Source of the DNA: Alteromonadaceae bacterium 2753L.S.0a.02
Lineage (GTDB): Bacteria; Pseudomonadota; Gammaproteobacteria; Pseudomonadales; Cellvibrionaceae
NCBI GenBank assembly: GCA_007827375.1
Contig: VISH01000002.1
Coordinates: forward strand, 3,931,001-3,995,000
Direction of reading: 5' to 3'
DNA length: 64,000 nucleotides
Shown: in pieces, positions 1-8,732 of the stretch
How the letters are laid out: each line of letters begins with the position of its first letter
Position numbering within the stretch: position 1 is the first letter of the stretch
The notes under the pieces: generated by a model
Database searches by the model: none
What the model saw: the letters and a program-made list of their open reading frames with translations, nothing else
Told to the model about the DNA's origin: nothing
Translations under genes and position numbers: made by a program

Positions 1-221
1 CACGCGGAATTTGCCAGGCCAATTTGCCTCAGGAAATTTCCATCCCCTGTTCCCAAATCCAATACGCTGGGTGCTACAGAGGTGTCAACCTCTTTAAGCA
101 AACCGCCAAACTGCCATTTGTCCAAAAACGGCATGTAGATGTGAATTTGGCTGTAATAAGGTGCGCATCGATCAAAATAATTTTTAACCTCGCTATACAC
201 AGCATCTAAATCAGCAGGCAT
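1..221 (-). CDS. Class I SAM-dependent methyltransferase, N-terminal part
   Basis: Only the first 73 or so residues are present; the gene continues beyond the left edge. The product begins MPADLDAVYSEV and reaches a clear SAM-binding motif I, VLDLGTGDGNF, at about residues 53-63, which marks the Rossmann-like fold of class I methyltransferases. The acceptor cannot be told from this fragment. Its ATG lies 11 nt inside the end of the upstream glycosyltransferase gene, so it is probably the last visible member of a four-gene minus-strand operon with two glycosyltransferases and a condensation-domain protein. By context it could methylate a sugar or an acyl group of the same glycoconjugate; that role is inference. 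Confidence 0.8.
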   Translation of the reverse strand, partial: MPADLDAVYSEVKNYFDRCAPYYSQIHIYMPFLDKWQFGGLLKEVDTSVAPSVLDLGTGDGNFLRQIGLANSA

Positions 222-1365
222 TGACGGTTTCTCCCACAGTTTTTTTGAGAATGTTGAGGGTTTGATCGGCTACAGCCCCCCAGGAGTAAGCTTTCGCAGC
301 ACTTTGCGCGTTCTCAGACAGGTGTTTTAAGGTTTCAGGATTGTTAGAAAGTGTCGCGATCTCGCTCGCAAGCCGCTCAATGTTGGTTGGGTCCTGAATG
401 AACACTCCACTACGACGATGCACAACAATATCTGATGCCCCAGTGTGAGCGCTGATAATGGGAGGTAGGCCGCAGGCCATGGCTTCCAGCACCACATTCC
501 CAAAAGGTTCATACAACGAAGGCAGTGCAAGTACATCCCCAACAGAAAAATAACGGTGTACATCCTTTTGACTGCCCGCGAATACAACGCGGTTTCTGAG
601 CCCGTGTTCATCGATAATATGTTCTATCATCGCCTTGGCCGAGGTATCTTCACCCACTACCAACACTTTTATACGCTTATCTTCAAGTTCGGTGAGAGCC
701 CGAACAAGAAACTGCAACCCCTTGCGAAGATGATAATAGCCAACAAAAAGCACCACAAAATCGTCGTTATCAATACCGTGTTGAGCTCTGAGAGGCGCCC
801 GGTATAGTGCCACTGATGTACGGTTAAACTTATTTAAATCTACTCCGTTGGGCAGTACCTGTATGGCAGAACTTTCCCGTTGTAATAGCGTTTTTATTTC
901 TGATTTAAGAAATTTCGAAACAGCTATCACCTGGGTAGCCCTACCCGGTGCCATGTTGTAATTACTCACGGGGAAAAGCCGTTTAAACGGTTTAAAAAAG
1001 CTGGGGGGAACACCTACATCGTTATTCTGACAGTAGTCTTCCATAATGCGCACACCCGCCTCCGGGAAGGCGTGGCAAGTGAAAATGCCGCCAGGGTGAA
1101 AACAAGGATCGTGGTAATTAATAACGTCGAATTGATAAAACCGTAAAATTAAACCTGACAACAGAAAGAAAAACAGTTCATTCAGATAATGGTCGGTATC
1201 CAGACCTGGAACCCGATGATAAATAACGCGATCATCTGCATCCTGCCAGTGCTGTGTAAATACATGTACCTCATGTTGCTCTGCAAACTGTTCTGCAAGC
1301 TCGGCAACATCGTGGGGTATACCCTGATGCTTGTTATAATATCGACTAACCAATGCTATTTTCAT
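211..1365 (-). CDS. GT4-family glycosyltransferase
   Basis: This 384-residue protein has the two-domain GT-B layout of GT4 retaining glycosyltransferases, which move a sugar from a nucleotide-sugar donor to an acceptor in the cytoplasm. The N-terminus MKIALVSRYYN is the usual first strand. The C-terminal donor domain has VLPNGVDLNKF, the FVGYYHLRKGL strand and the E-x7-E motif EPFGNVVLE followed by AMACGLPPIIS. Donor and acceptor cannot be predicted. The gene starts 6 nt downstream of a second glycosyltransferase and overlaps the following methyltransferase, so the set is clearly co-transcribed. No transmembrane segment is evident. Confidence 0.9.
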   Translation of the reverse strand: MKIALVSRYYNKHQGIPHDVAELAEQFAEQHEVHVFTQHWQDADDRVIYHRVPGLDTDHYLNELFFFLLSGLILRFYQFDVINYHDPCFHPGGIFTCHAFPEAGVRIMEDYCQNNDVGVPPSFFKPFKRLFPVSNYNMAPGRATQVIAVSKFLKSEIKTLLQRESSAIQVLPNGVDLNKFNRTSVALYRAPLRAQHGIDNDDFVVLFVGYYHLRKGLQFLVRALTELEDKRIKVLVVGEDTSAKAMIEHIIDEHGLRNRVVFAGSQKDVHRYFSVGDVLALPSLYEPFGNVVLEAMACGLPPIISAHTGASDIVVHRRSGVFIQDPTNIERLASEIATLSNNPETLKHLSENAQSAAKAYSWGAVADQTLNILKKTVGETVNAC

Positions 1366-1371
1366 ATTTGC

Positions 1372-2454
1372 TTACGCTGCTCGATAAACACAAGCCATCT
1401 CCTGCGACAGCTTCTCCCAGGTCCACGGACTTACTCTTTGCAAGGCCTGGTAGCCCAAATTCGCACAGGCTTCTTTATCTACAGAACCAAAAACCTTTGT
1501 TAGGGCATCAGGCTCATTCGGGTCGTACAAAATTCCGCAGCTTGAATCAACATACTCGGGAATTCCACCGAGTTTAGGTGCGATAACCGGTTTAGAAAAA
1601 GACATCGCCAGCAATAGCGACGATGACATCGTGATGGATCGAAACGGGAAAACAACAATATCGGCCGAATGTAGATAGTTTTGCAGATTATCGTCGGCGA
1701 TAAACTCGGCATGCATCTTTATGCGACCATTTTGATCACTCAGCTTATCTAATTTTATTTTATCCTTGGCAAACATCGCCTTACCGGCAATGAGTAACAG
1801 GCTAGTTGTATCTGCAGAAATTTTAAAGGCCTCAATCAGATCTTCCAAACCTTTATAAGCCCGAATTTCACCAAGAAACAGATACACAAACTCTTTACTC
1901 TCTATACCCAACGCTTTTCTGGCAGCAGCTTTGTCAGTCTCATTGCTATATATGCCAATAAAATTTGGCAGGCGGCTCACAAATATTTTATCACCGCACT
2001 GCCGTATTTTTTGTAGTTCCCGCTTCGCGTATTCGCAGTGACAGATGACGGCATTGCATAAAACCAGCATCAAGCCAACCAAGAATTTATCGGTTTTCGG
2101 ACAAATATTTTCGTGACTTTGTATATTATGTGCGGTCCATACAATCTTATAGCCGATCAATTTCGCGACTATCAGCTTTAGGGAAAAGAGAAAAACCAAA
2201 AAGAAATCAGCTTTTAGATTTGAAACATTGATATAGTGATATTGCAACCAATGGAAGTGCAGCACATCGACCGATCCAACATGTTTAAGCAACCATATAA
2301 ATGACGGTTTGGATGTACTTTCAACCACTTCAACATCATTAGCTTGAAAATTTTTTTTGATTAGAAAAAGATAGGGATTACGAGATGCATCACTCATCGG
2401 CGGAAAAGAGGCAACCCGTACCGGGCGAATGCTGTTGTCAATCATGGGCCGCAA
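1372..2454 (-). CDS. GT4-like glycosyltransferase with weak E-x7-E motif
   Basis: A 360-residue GT-B fold glycosyltransferase. The acceptor half contains DVLHFHWLQYHY and KIVWTAHNIQSHE, typical of GT4-type enzymes, and the donor half contains YLFLGEIRAYKGLEDLIEAF and the loop KPVIAPKLGGIPEYV. The usual E-x7-E donor motif is degenerate: the first glutamate region reads ITMSSSLLLAM, so catalysis may differ from the neighbouring GT4 enzyme. The start codon lies inside the end of the upstream condensation-domain gene (17 nt overlap), which shows translational coupling. The likely role is a second sugar transfer in the same pathway. Confidence 0.82.
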   Translation of the reverse strand: MRPMIDNSIRPVRVASFPPMSDASRNPYLFLIKKNFQANDVEVVESTSKPSFIWLLKHVGSVDVLHFHWLQYHYINVSNLKADFFLVFLFSLKLIVAKLIGYKIVWTAHNIQSHENICPKTDKFLVGLMLVLCNAVICHCEYAKRELQKIRQCGDKIFVSRLPNFIGIYSNETDKAAARKALGIESKEFVYLFLGEIRAYKGLEDLIEAFKISADTTSLLLIAGKAMFAKDKIKLDKLSDQNGRIKMHAEFIADDNLQNYLHSADIVVFPFRSITMSSSLLLAMSFSKPVIAPKLGGIPEYVDSSCGILYDPNEPDALTKVFGSVDKEACANLGYQALQRVSPWTWEKLSQEMACVYRAA

Positions 2455-3754
2455 CTGCTGCTTGATAATGTACCAATCCCCGGCTTATTTCATCGACGAT
2501 TATCTCATACAGCTCTGTTATTTTGGCTTGGCTAAATTCCCGTTGATTAAAGCAGATCTGAATATTAAGGCCGCCGGCACAGTTTCTTAAATTGATAACT
2601 AACGAGTAACCGCTCACGGCGTTCTTATGGCGATTAAGGTCCACAAAATATGGCGACAACTCGCCAAACCCTTTTTCGAGCACAACGTCGTCGTGAAACT
2701 TGCTGTAGTAGTTGAATAGTACCTCAGGAGACTTAACGAGCTCGACATTTTCCAAACTCGCCAATTCGTAACTTCTGCCAGCGTCGTCTGGCATATTTTT
2801 GTGTTGCGCCACCACATTGGATATTCGCGTTTCCAGATCCAGTCGCTCACCAGATTCCACAATAACCGGCACGGTCGTCCAAAAGGGACCCAGCGCACGT
2901 TTTAAAAGCTGCCCAAAAACAGCGTCTGATCTACCATGACCACATAACTTTAAAATCATGTAATCAACTTGGGCCCATTCGGCAAGCGCACCTCCAATAC
3001 TCGTCAGATAAAATTCCAGTTCGGTGTACGGTTTTCCTTCTACTATTTTTTTAAGTTGCTTTAGGCCGTTTTTCGATATTAAATCCCACGACATCGCCGA
3101 GGCATCTCGTTCTTTTCGTTCTAAAGCTGCAAGATGTTCATCGACAGGTAGAGAATTATTCAAGGTTTTCAATTTACTGCGCCAATACGCTTTCGCAGCG
3201 TCACACCGACGACTCAATGCATAACTCTCAAAAAGTAAGGCTGCATCTTTCAGAGAGTACGAGTGGCTATTTTTGTAGCTGCACGCTTTTTCCGCCGCGT
3301 AATAGCAGCGTTTGAAATCGTGTAGAAACAGTTTGAAAGTGTAGGCATCGCTAATCGAATGATGCAATACAAAATATACATGGCTGCCGCTATCTTCATG
3401 AAACAAGCCCAGCGCGAATAGGGGACCACGCTCAATATCGATACTTAGCTGTAACTTGAGCATGAGATTTTGGATGTATTCCTGTGGCTTCTGTGAGATA
3501 TCCTCTTCAAGAAAATAAAAGTGATCGCTACCAGTGGCATCGATGTATTGTGTTTTTTCCAAAAGCTTAAAACGCACCCGAAAAATATCGTGCATGTGCA
3601 CCATAGTCTTCATCGCCGTTACTATAGTTTGCGAATCGTAACCGTCGCTCTTAAAGAGCATGTAGGAGATGTTCCAGTGATGGGGAGGCCGTATCCGCTC
3701 CAGTATCCACGCCTGTGATGGCAAAAGAGAAAACCCACTTGCTGGTGTGTTCAT
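2438..3754 (-). CDS. Stand-alone condensation-domain (NRPS C-like) acyltransferase
   Basis: This 438-residue protein resembles a single condensation domain of non-ribosomal peptide synthetases and the related polyketide-associated acyltransferases. It starts with the characteristic LLPSQAWILERIRPPHHWN and has the active-site motif HHSISDAY near residue 135, a variant of HHxxxDG with the second catalytic histidine kept and glycine replaced by alanine. A C-terminal latch-like region (LKRALGPFWTTVPVIV) also fits. It is not fused to adenylation or carrier domains. Free condensation domains can make esters or amides from carrier-bound or CoA-bound acyl groups. First gene of the operon with two glycosyltransferases and a methyltransferase, it may acylate a sugar. 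Substrate is unknown. Confidence 0.8.
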   Translation of the reverse strand: MNTPASGFSLLPSQAWILERIRPPHHWNISYMLFKSDGYDSQTIVTAMKTMVHMHDIFRVRFKLLEKTQYIDATGSDHFYFLEEDISQKPQEYIQNLMLKLQLSIDIERGPLFALGLFHEDSGSHVYFVLHHSISDAYTFKLFLHDFKRCYYAAEKACSYKNSHSYSLKDAALLFESYALSRRCDAAKAYWRSKLKTLNNSLPVDEHLAALERKERDASAMSWDLISKNGLKQLKKIVEGKPYTELEFYLTSIGGALAEWAQVDYMILKLCGHGRSDAVFGQLLKRALGPFWTTVPVIVESGERLDLETRISNVVAQHKNMPDDAGRSYELASLENVELVKSPEVLFNYYSKFHDDVVLEKGFGELSPYFVDLNRHKNAVSGYSLVINLRNCAGGLNIQICFNQREFSQAKITELYEIIVDEISRGLVHYQAAVAAHD

Positions 3755-4103
3755 TAAGATCTAATCGTCTTTATTATGGTAAATTTCGGACTAGCACGCG
3801 TATTTTAAGACTTTATACATGATTTACGTATGACAATTGTAAAAACTGTGACGCCTGAGCACTTTCCTTATTACCCTAAAACAAACGAATGAATTTCACG
3901 ACTTCTAAGTCATTACCTTGGCGCCCAAAGAATCCTATAAGCATGTTCTACCTGTTAAATTAATAAATGCATTAACGACGCCTCACTAAGCTTCTTCCTC
4001 AGAACCCCATTATTGATGTCCTGATTCGAACTCCAATTCTGTTTTACCCCCTTGAGGATCTTTGGATGACCTCTCTTTTCAGTGAATCGGATGAGGATAG
4101 ATT
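3755..4103. other. Intergenic region between divergent units
   Basis: This AT-rich stretch separates the minus-strand glycosyltransferase operon from the plus-strand small secreted protein gene, so it should hold two divergent promoters. No RNA gene, repeat or strong hairpin is apparent. A purine-rich GAGGATAG just before the ATG of the downstream gene is its ribosome binding site. Confidence 0.4.
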
Positions 4104-4427
4104 ATGAAAACACAATTTGGAATCAAAATACTCTTTGTAAGCCTTTTTATCGCGTTAGCAAACGCCAGTTTCGCAGGCGACTATGGCATTAAGATCGATG
4201 ACCCGACCTGGTGTCGCGGCCTAAACCCCGATGGTCAATGTGTTACCTATTTCGGTAGTCGCGAGTCGTGCAAAAGCCTACGGCCATGCGATACCTTTGA
4301 AGCAGCGGATCTGAGAACGCCCTTCCACGATAAAGATATCTATTTCTGTTACGGACTCAACAGTCTGGATCGCTGTGTGCTTTTTATGGGCACAGAAGAA
4401 ATGTGTAATAACGTCACCCCCTGTTAG
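4104..4427 (+). CDS. Small secreted protein with two identical-spacing Cys repeats
   Basis: A 107-residue protein with a clear signal peptide (FVSLFIALANASFAG). The mature part is an internal duplication: WCRGLNPDGQC...C...C and FCYGLNSLDRC...C...C both follow the exact spacing C-x8-C-x9-C-x5-C, with the shared cores C.GLN...C and PC at the end. Eight cysteines in two units suggest two small disulfide-bonded modules folded in the periplasm or outside the cell. I do not recognise the family. The gene is followed by another secreted protein gene and lies near an ECF sigma factor/kinase pair, but no shared role can be shown. RBS GAGGATAG precedes the ATG. Confidence 0.7.
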   Translation: MKTQFGIKILFVSLFIALANASFAGDYGIKIDDPTWCRGLNPDGQCVTYFGSRESCKSLRPCDTFEAADLRTPFHDKDIYFCYGLNSLDRCVLFMGTEEMCNNVTPC

Positions 4428-4547
4428 TGCTTATCGATAAAGTCGTAAATATTTCACAAAGAAATTGATGACTTCGAGGTCCTGTTTTTGGTTTGTTCGC
4501 TGTTTAATAGATGAATGTAGGGAAAACACACAAAAAGGAGAGACACT

Positions 4548-5327
4548 ATGTATCGTTTAACCCAGCTCAGCTGTTTTATAGCAATAGGTTTTTTCGTTCT
4601 AATAGTTTTTTTCATTCTATTTGCACGTGCAAGCCACGCAGGACTTAACCCAGCTCTAGGCATTAACCCGTGCAAAGCAGGCTACACCAATAGCCACTTC
4701 GAACCACAGCATCAGTGGAACGTTTGTGTTGAAGACAGTCTGCTCAATGCAAACAACGGCGGTGAAACTTCAGGTTTTGACGAGGGCTGTCCGCTCATTA
4801 TGACAGGTCCAATTTTACAAGCCTGGAATCCTGAATCCGGCGTTTGTTTCACCATCCCAGAAGAACCGGTATTTAACGATAACGATGTGTTCACGGTAAT
4901 CCGGGATTTTGATAAAAGAGTGATTACCATCGACTTACATGAAGATGCTATCGCTGCCGGATGTAGCGGCGGTTCGAACGATTATTTGCTCAGCCCCAAT
5001 AACGTGTACTGTATTAAAAACATAGGCGATGTCGATGGCTTAAGCTTTGAGGATATCGAAGATATGGCAGAGGCCTACTACCAGATATTATTCGGGTGTA
5101 ACCTGCACGAGCCAGAAGTGTTACAAGCTATTGCCATTGAATATCAGCGCTATATGTACGCTGCTTATGACCCAGCCTGGTTGCGCATGAGTGGTAAGCA
5201 GTTCTCTCAAGCCACTCAGACCACAGATGGTACAACTACGCATCAACACAATAAAATAACAGACTTACGCGATGACAACTGTGGTGTGATTAATGTGAGT
5301 AGAATTATAGGTTTAGCGTCGAATTAG
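4548..5327 (+). CDS. Secreted or membrane-anchored protein of unknown function
   Basis: A 259-residue protein with a long hydrophobic N-terminus (FIAIGFFVLIVFFILF, then ARASHAG), either a signal peptide or an uncleaved anchor. The mature region has scattered cysteines (about eight) and an acidic middle section (LSFEDIEDMAEAYYQ) but no motif I recognise. A strong RBS, AAAGGAGAG, stands 6-8 nt before the ATG and decides the start. Its end overlaps the convergent kinase gene by 23 nt, and its likely terminator lies inside the kinase coding region. It may be co-expressed with the upstream Cys-rich protein, 120 nt away. Confidence 0.65.
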   Translation: MYRLTQLSCFIAIGFFVLIVFFILFARASHAGLNPALGINPCKAGYTNSHFEPQHQWNVCVEDSLLNANNGGETSGFDEGCPLIMTGPILQAWNPESGVCFTIPEEPVFNDNDVFTVIRDFDKRVITIDLHEDAIAAGCSGGSNDYLLSPNNVYCIKNIGDVDGLSFEDIEDMAEAYYQILFGCNLHEPEVLQAIAIEYQRYMYAAYDPAWLRMSGKQFSQATQTTDGTTTHQHNKITDLRDDNCGVINVSRIIGLASN

Positions 5328-8040
5328 CAAGCGCTAAGAGCTGTCGATTAGTACCAAAGGTAAAGCCGGGATTCTTTCCGGCTTTTTCGGCAGCGCTTGT
5401 CAGTAGCTGAATCGCACCCTCGCGGTGGTTTGAATAATAGTCGGCCAGGCCAACCGCCAATTCGGACTCAATCACCCAGGAATGGCCGGGCTCAAAAACC
5501 GCCTGGCGCTTATGCATCACCGCGTTGGCCAACTCACGGGATTCATCATAGTTTCCTTGATGATAAAGCACCCTGGCTTTGCCAAGCTCTGCGACGGTTT
5601 TAAAAATTCCCTGATTTTCTAAAAAAAACAGGGCGTGATCATACAACTCAAAGGCCCGCGCGTTATTACCTTGTAACATTTCTGACTTCGCCAGTTCAGT
5701 AAGAGCACGACCGTAAAGCGCGTTTGTTTTATGCTCAGCAAGCCTAGTTAACAATTCTTCAAACTGCTGCCGAGCGTCCGTATGTTTTCCGCGATCGCGA
5801 AGCACTTCCCCGAGACGCAACTGGGTTGGTAAGCTATCGTAGGCAACCGTTTGCTCGATAGTTTCTTCGAATGCTACTAGCTCTCTCAGCAATTTTTCCG
5901 CTTCAGCTAATTTCCCCTGACGATGCAAGATAACTGCGGTAGTTCGCTTTGAATGTAAAGACAGTACGTGGTCTGCACCAAAAATAGATTCGTGAATACG
6001 CAGTGCTTCCCGCGCCAGTTGTTCGGCCTGCTCGAATTCTTCAGCATCGCGATACAAGATTGCCAGATTAGTGATCAGGGTTGTGTAATAAGTATGGTTT
6101 TCTCCGGTAAGCTGTTTCTGTAAGTTTGCGGCCAAAGACATGTTCGCGCGTGCCGCTGTAAACTTACCCAGCATATGCTGGATAACAGCAAGTTCGGAAT
6201 AGGCATAGGTAAGGTATTCGTTATTAGGGGTGGAATTTGCTTCCAAGAGCGCTATCACCTTTTCCACCAAAGATTCAGTTTTATCGAACGCGCCTTCCGC
6301 ATTGAGCACTTGAGCTTTCAACAGCAAGAGGTAGGCGTATTCGTCGTTCTCTGTAAACCCTTGTTGCGAGTGTAAATAGTTGTAGATATCCACACCCTGC
6401 TGCGCGAATGCTTTTGCCAGCTCGTTTCCACCCGTAAACATATGATTAATACCTAACAGACTCAGTGTTTTGGCATACTCAGGGGTGACGGTTTTTCGCG
6501 AAATAATTGCAGCTTGCTGTGCTTTTTCCAGCGTTTGCTGCGCATGAGCGTAGTCTCCCTGGCGCTGCCAAATCTGCGCGAGTATATTTAGCATGTGATT
6601 ACGCACACCAGGAACTTGTTGTAATTCCTCGGTGATCCGTTGTTCACCATTTTCAAGTAATTGCCGCGCTGAAACTGTTTCAAGCCCACTCACATTAGGG
6701 TCAGCTGCCATAAAAATGTTAACAAGAAAACTGGAAACACGTTCTGCTTTCGCTTGTTGCACTTGGCTCACAGCATAGGCTCGTGCTAAGGCCCTAGCCT
6801 GCCAAATCGAACTGGTCGTGTAACTGCCAAGCCCCATCAGGAGCACGGTTACCACTGCCGCTACCTGCCAATGCCGACGCAGTGCCCGGCCCGCAAGATA
6901 AGCCCATGTGGCACGCCGCGCGACCAGAGGCTTATGTTGAAACCACGCGCTGATATCCTGCTGCACCGTCGCCATAGAGCTGTAACGCTGCTGCGGTTCC
7001 AATTGCAACATTTTTAAAACAATTGCATCGACATCGCCTTTCAACGCACGACTCAAATTGCTGTGTCGGGTAACAACACTACTGGGTAAAGGCGGTAGTT
7101 TCTGACACACCTGCTTCACCAGGGTTACGATTGAATGCCTGGCGTTTGAGTGGGCGGATTTTCCGGTAACTATTAAATAACTCACCAGCCCCAATTGATA
7201 AACATCGCTTGCAATCGAAACCGGCTGATTCAGCAACTGCTCAGGAGCGGCATATTCCGGGGTCATTGGTATCCCAAAGCCCTGAGTCAATTCCATTTGC
7301 GGCGATTCATCAATGAGTTTTGCGATACCAAAATCCAATAATTTAATACTGCCATCATGCTTTACTAAAATATTGGAGGGTTTTAAATCGCGATGCACAA
7401 TAAAATGTCGGTGCGCAAAATCCACTGCAGCTGCGACCTGTTGAATGAGACGCAAACGGGCTTCCAGACCCAATTGCCATTTATCGCAATAGGCATCTAT
7501 CGCCAGGCCGTCTACGAATTCCATTATGAGGTAAGCGTGCCCGTCTTCAGTGATTCCACCATCGAATAATTTTGCGACGTTGGGATGGTCCAGCGATGCG
7601 AGCATCTGTTGCTCGCGCTTAAATCGTTCGCTCAGCGCCCGGTTACAGCCATTGTTATACAACAGCTTGATTGCGACGGTCTGCTCGAAATCACCTTGCA
7701 CACGTTCGCCACGATAAACCACCCCCATGCCGCCACGCCCCAACTCCTCCTTTAATTCAAAAGCGCCGATGGTAGTGGGGCCGGCATCAAAGCCCAGTTT
7801 ACAATTATGTTCTTGAGCTTGTGTGGCATGGAACGCGTTGAGAAAGTGATTTACTGGTTCGTTGAGTAAGCTGGGCGAGCGTTTCTCGGCATCCAGCAGT
7901 TCAAGAATGGTCTGCTTCATCTTCGGGTTGCCGGCACAGGCATTTTCGATATAAGTGTTTTGCTCTTCTTCCGGAAGATCAAACACCTGATCCAATAGAT
8001 CTTGTGCCGACAACCACGAGGTTTTAGAAATAACAGACAT
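5305..8040 (-). CDS. Ser/Thr protein kinase with transmembrane segment and TPR repeats
   Basis: A 911-residue Hanks-type kinase. After an N-terminal helical region of about 90 residues (DLLDQVFDLPEEEQNTYI, seen in many kinases paired with ECF factors) the kinase domain runs from about 91 to 370, with the glycine loop LGRGGMGVVY, the lysine in VAIKLL, HRDLKPSN, DFG in LLDFGIAKL and PEYAAPEQL. A single membrane segment (WQVAAVVTVLLMGLGSY) follows near residue 400. The remaining 500 residues are helical TPR-like repeats, predicted outside the cytoplasm. It shares a TAATG overlap with the upstream sigma factor gene. The kinase probably controls that sigma factor or its targets; this is inferred from family precedent. 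Confidence 0.92.
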   Translation of the reverse strand: MSVISKTSWLSAQDLLDQVFDLPEEEQNTYIENACAGNPKMKQTILELLDAEKRSPSLLNEPVNHFLNAFHATQAQEHNCKLGFDAGPTTIGAFELKEELGRGGMGVVYRGERVQGDFEQTVAIKLLYNNGCNRALSERFKREQQMLASLDHPNVAKLFDGGITEDGHAYLIMEFVDGLAIDAYCDKWQLGLEARLRLIQQVAAAVDFAHRHFIVHRDLKPSNILVKHDGSIKLLDFGIAKLIDESPQMELTQGFGIPMTPEYAAPEQLLNQPVSIASDVYQLGLVSYLIVTGKSAHSNARHSIVTLVKQVCQKLPPLPSSVVTRHSNLSRALKGDVDAIVLKMLQLEPQQRYSSMATVQQDISAWFQHKPLVARRATWAYLAGRALRRHWQVAAVVTVLLMGLGSYTTSSIWQARALARAYAVSQVQQAKAERVSSFLVNIFMAADPNVSGLETVSARQLLENGEQRITEELQQVPGVRNHMLNILAQIWQRQGDYAHAQQTLEKAQQAAIISRKTVTPEYAKTLSLLGINHMFTGGNELAKAFAQQGVDIYNYLHSQQGFTENDEYAYLLLLKAQVLNAEGAFDKTESLVEKVIALLEANSTPNNEYLTYAYSELAVIQHMLGKFTAARANMSLAANLQKQLTGENHTYYTTLITNLAILYRDAEEFEQAEQLAREALRIHESIFGADHVLSLHSKRTTAVILHRQGKLAEAEKLLRELVAFEETIEQTVAYDSLPTQLRLGEVLRDRGKHTDARQQFEELLTRLAEHKTNALYGRALTELAKSEMLQGNNARAFELYDHALFFLENQGIFKTVAELGKARVLYHQGNYDESRELANAVMHKRQAVFEPGHSWVIESELAVGLADYYSNHREGAIQLLTSAAEKAGKNPGFTFGTNRQLLALANSTLNL
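5362..5387 (+). terminator. Rho-independent terminator inside the convergent kinase gene
   Basis: The hairpin AAGCCGG - 8-nt loop - CCGGCTT is followed by TTT. It lies 35 nt after the stop of the plus-strand secreted-protein gene and within the last codons of the minus-strand kinase gene, so one DNA segment serves both purposes. Confidence 0.6.
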
Positions 8041-8612
8041 TAGGATTGCGGGGAATTATCGAGGATTTGTTGCAACAACGCTCGGGCTTTACGCCAATTA
8101 CGACGCACGGTTCTTTCAGTTATGCGCAACACGCAGGCAATTTCAGTTTCACTCATGCCAGCAAAAAAACGCATTTCCACTAATTTTGCGAGTTTGTCGT
8201 CCAGTGTGGCTAACTGCTCCAAGGCGCGATCAATACTCAAGAGCGTGACCATGTCTACTTCGGTAACCATGGGTAGACTGTTCAGCGTAACTCTTAGGTG
8301 ATCACCGCCGCGCTTTTGCGCGTATTTTTGCTCAATATAATTCACCAACACCTGGCGCATTGCCAGTGCCGCCACCGCAAAAAAATGTGCTCGATCCTGA
8401 AGGTTGAGTTGGTCACAGCTCGCTAATTTCAAATAAGCTTCATTAATTAGAGCTGAGGTGTTGATGGTATCTGCATTATTTATGCGACGTTTTTCTCTTG
8501 ATGCAATTCGCCGCAGTTCGTCGTAAACCCTTGAGAACATTATGGAGATTGAATACTGATCAGCATGGTAATCACTGTTCGCAATCAGTGTCGTTGACAA
8601 TCGGTTGTTCAT
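8040..8612 (-). CDS. ECF sigma-70 factor paired with Ser/Thr kinase
   Basis: A 190-residue RNA polymerase sigma factor of the ECF type associated with kinases. Region 2 contains MFSRVYDELRRIASREKRR and NTSALINEAYLKLA, followed by DRAHFFAVAALAMRQVLVNY, which is typical of this subfamily. Region 4 is a helix-turn-helix, MSETEIACVLRITERTVRRNW. It redirects RNA polymerase to a small set of promoters. Its TAA stop overlaps the kinase ATG (TAATG), so the kinase is made by coupled translation. No anti-sigma factor is seen, as expected when a kinase does the control. Confidence 0.9.
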   Translation of the reverse strand: MNNRLSTTLIANSDYHADQYSISIMFSRVYDELRRIASREKRRINNADTINTSALINEAYLKLASCDQLNLQDRAHFFAVAALAMRQVLVNYIEQKYAQKRGGDHLRVTLNSLPMVTEVDMVTLLSIDRALEQLATLDDKLAKLVEMRFFAGMSETEIACVLRITERTVRRNWRKARALLQQILDNSPQS

Positions 8613-8732
8613 GATTCTTCCCTTGTCTCAATGAATCGGATGTCATACGAAAGGATGTGTGGCTAACCATAACTTAACGTTTCCACACCTTGGGTGAAAG
8701 GTAATATTCACATTTGGCGTGACGTTTATTGA

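Noticed and set aside
4083..8641. TGAATCGGATG occurs before the Cys-rich protein gene and before the sigma factor gene
   Set aside because: The two copies are in opposite orientation relative to the genes and only 11 bp long; chance cannot be excluded.
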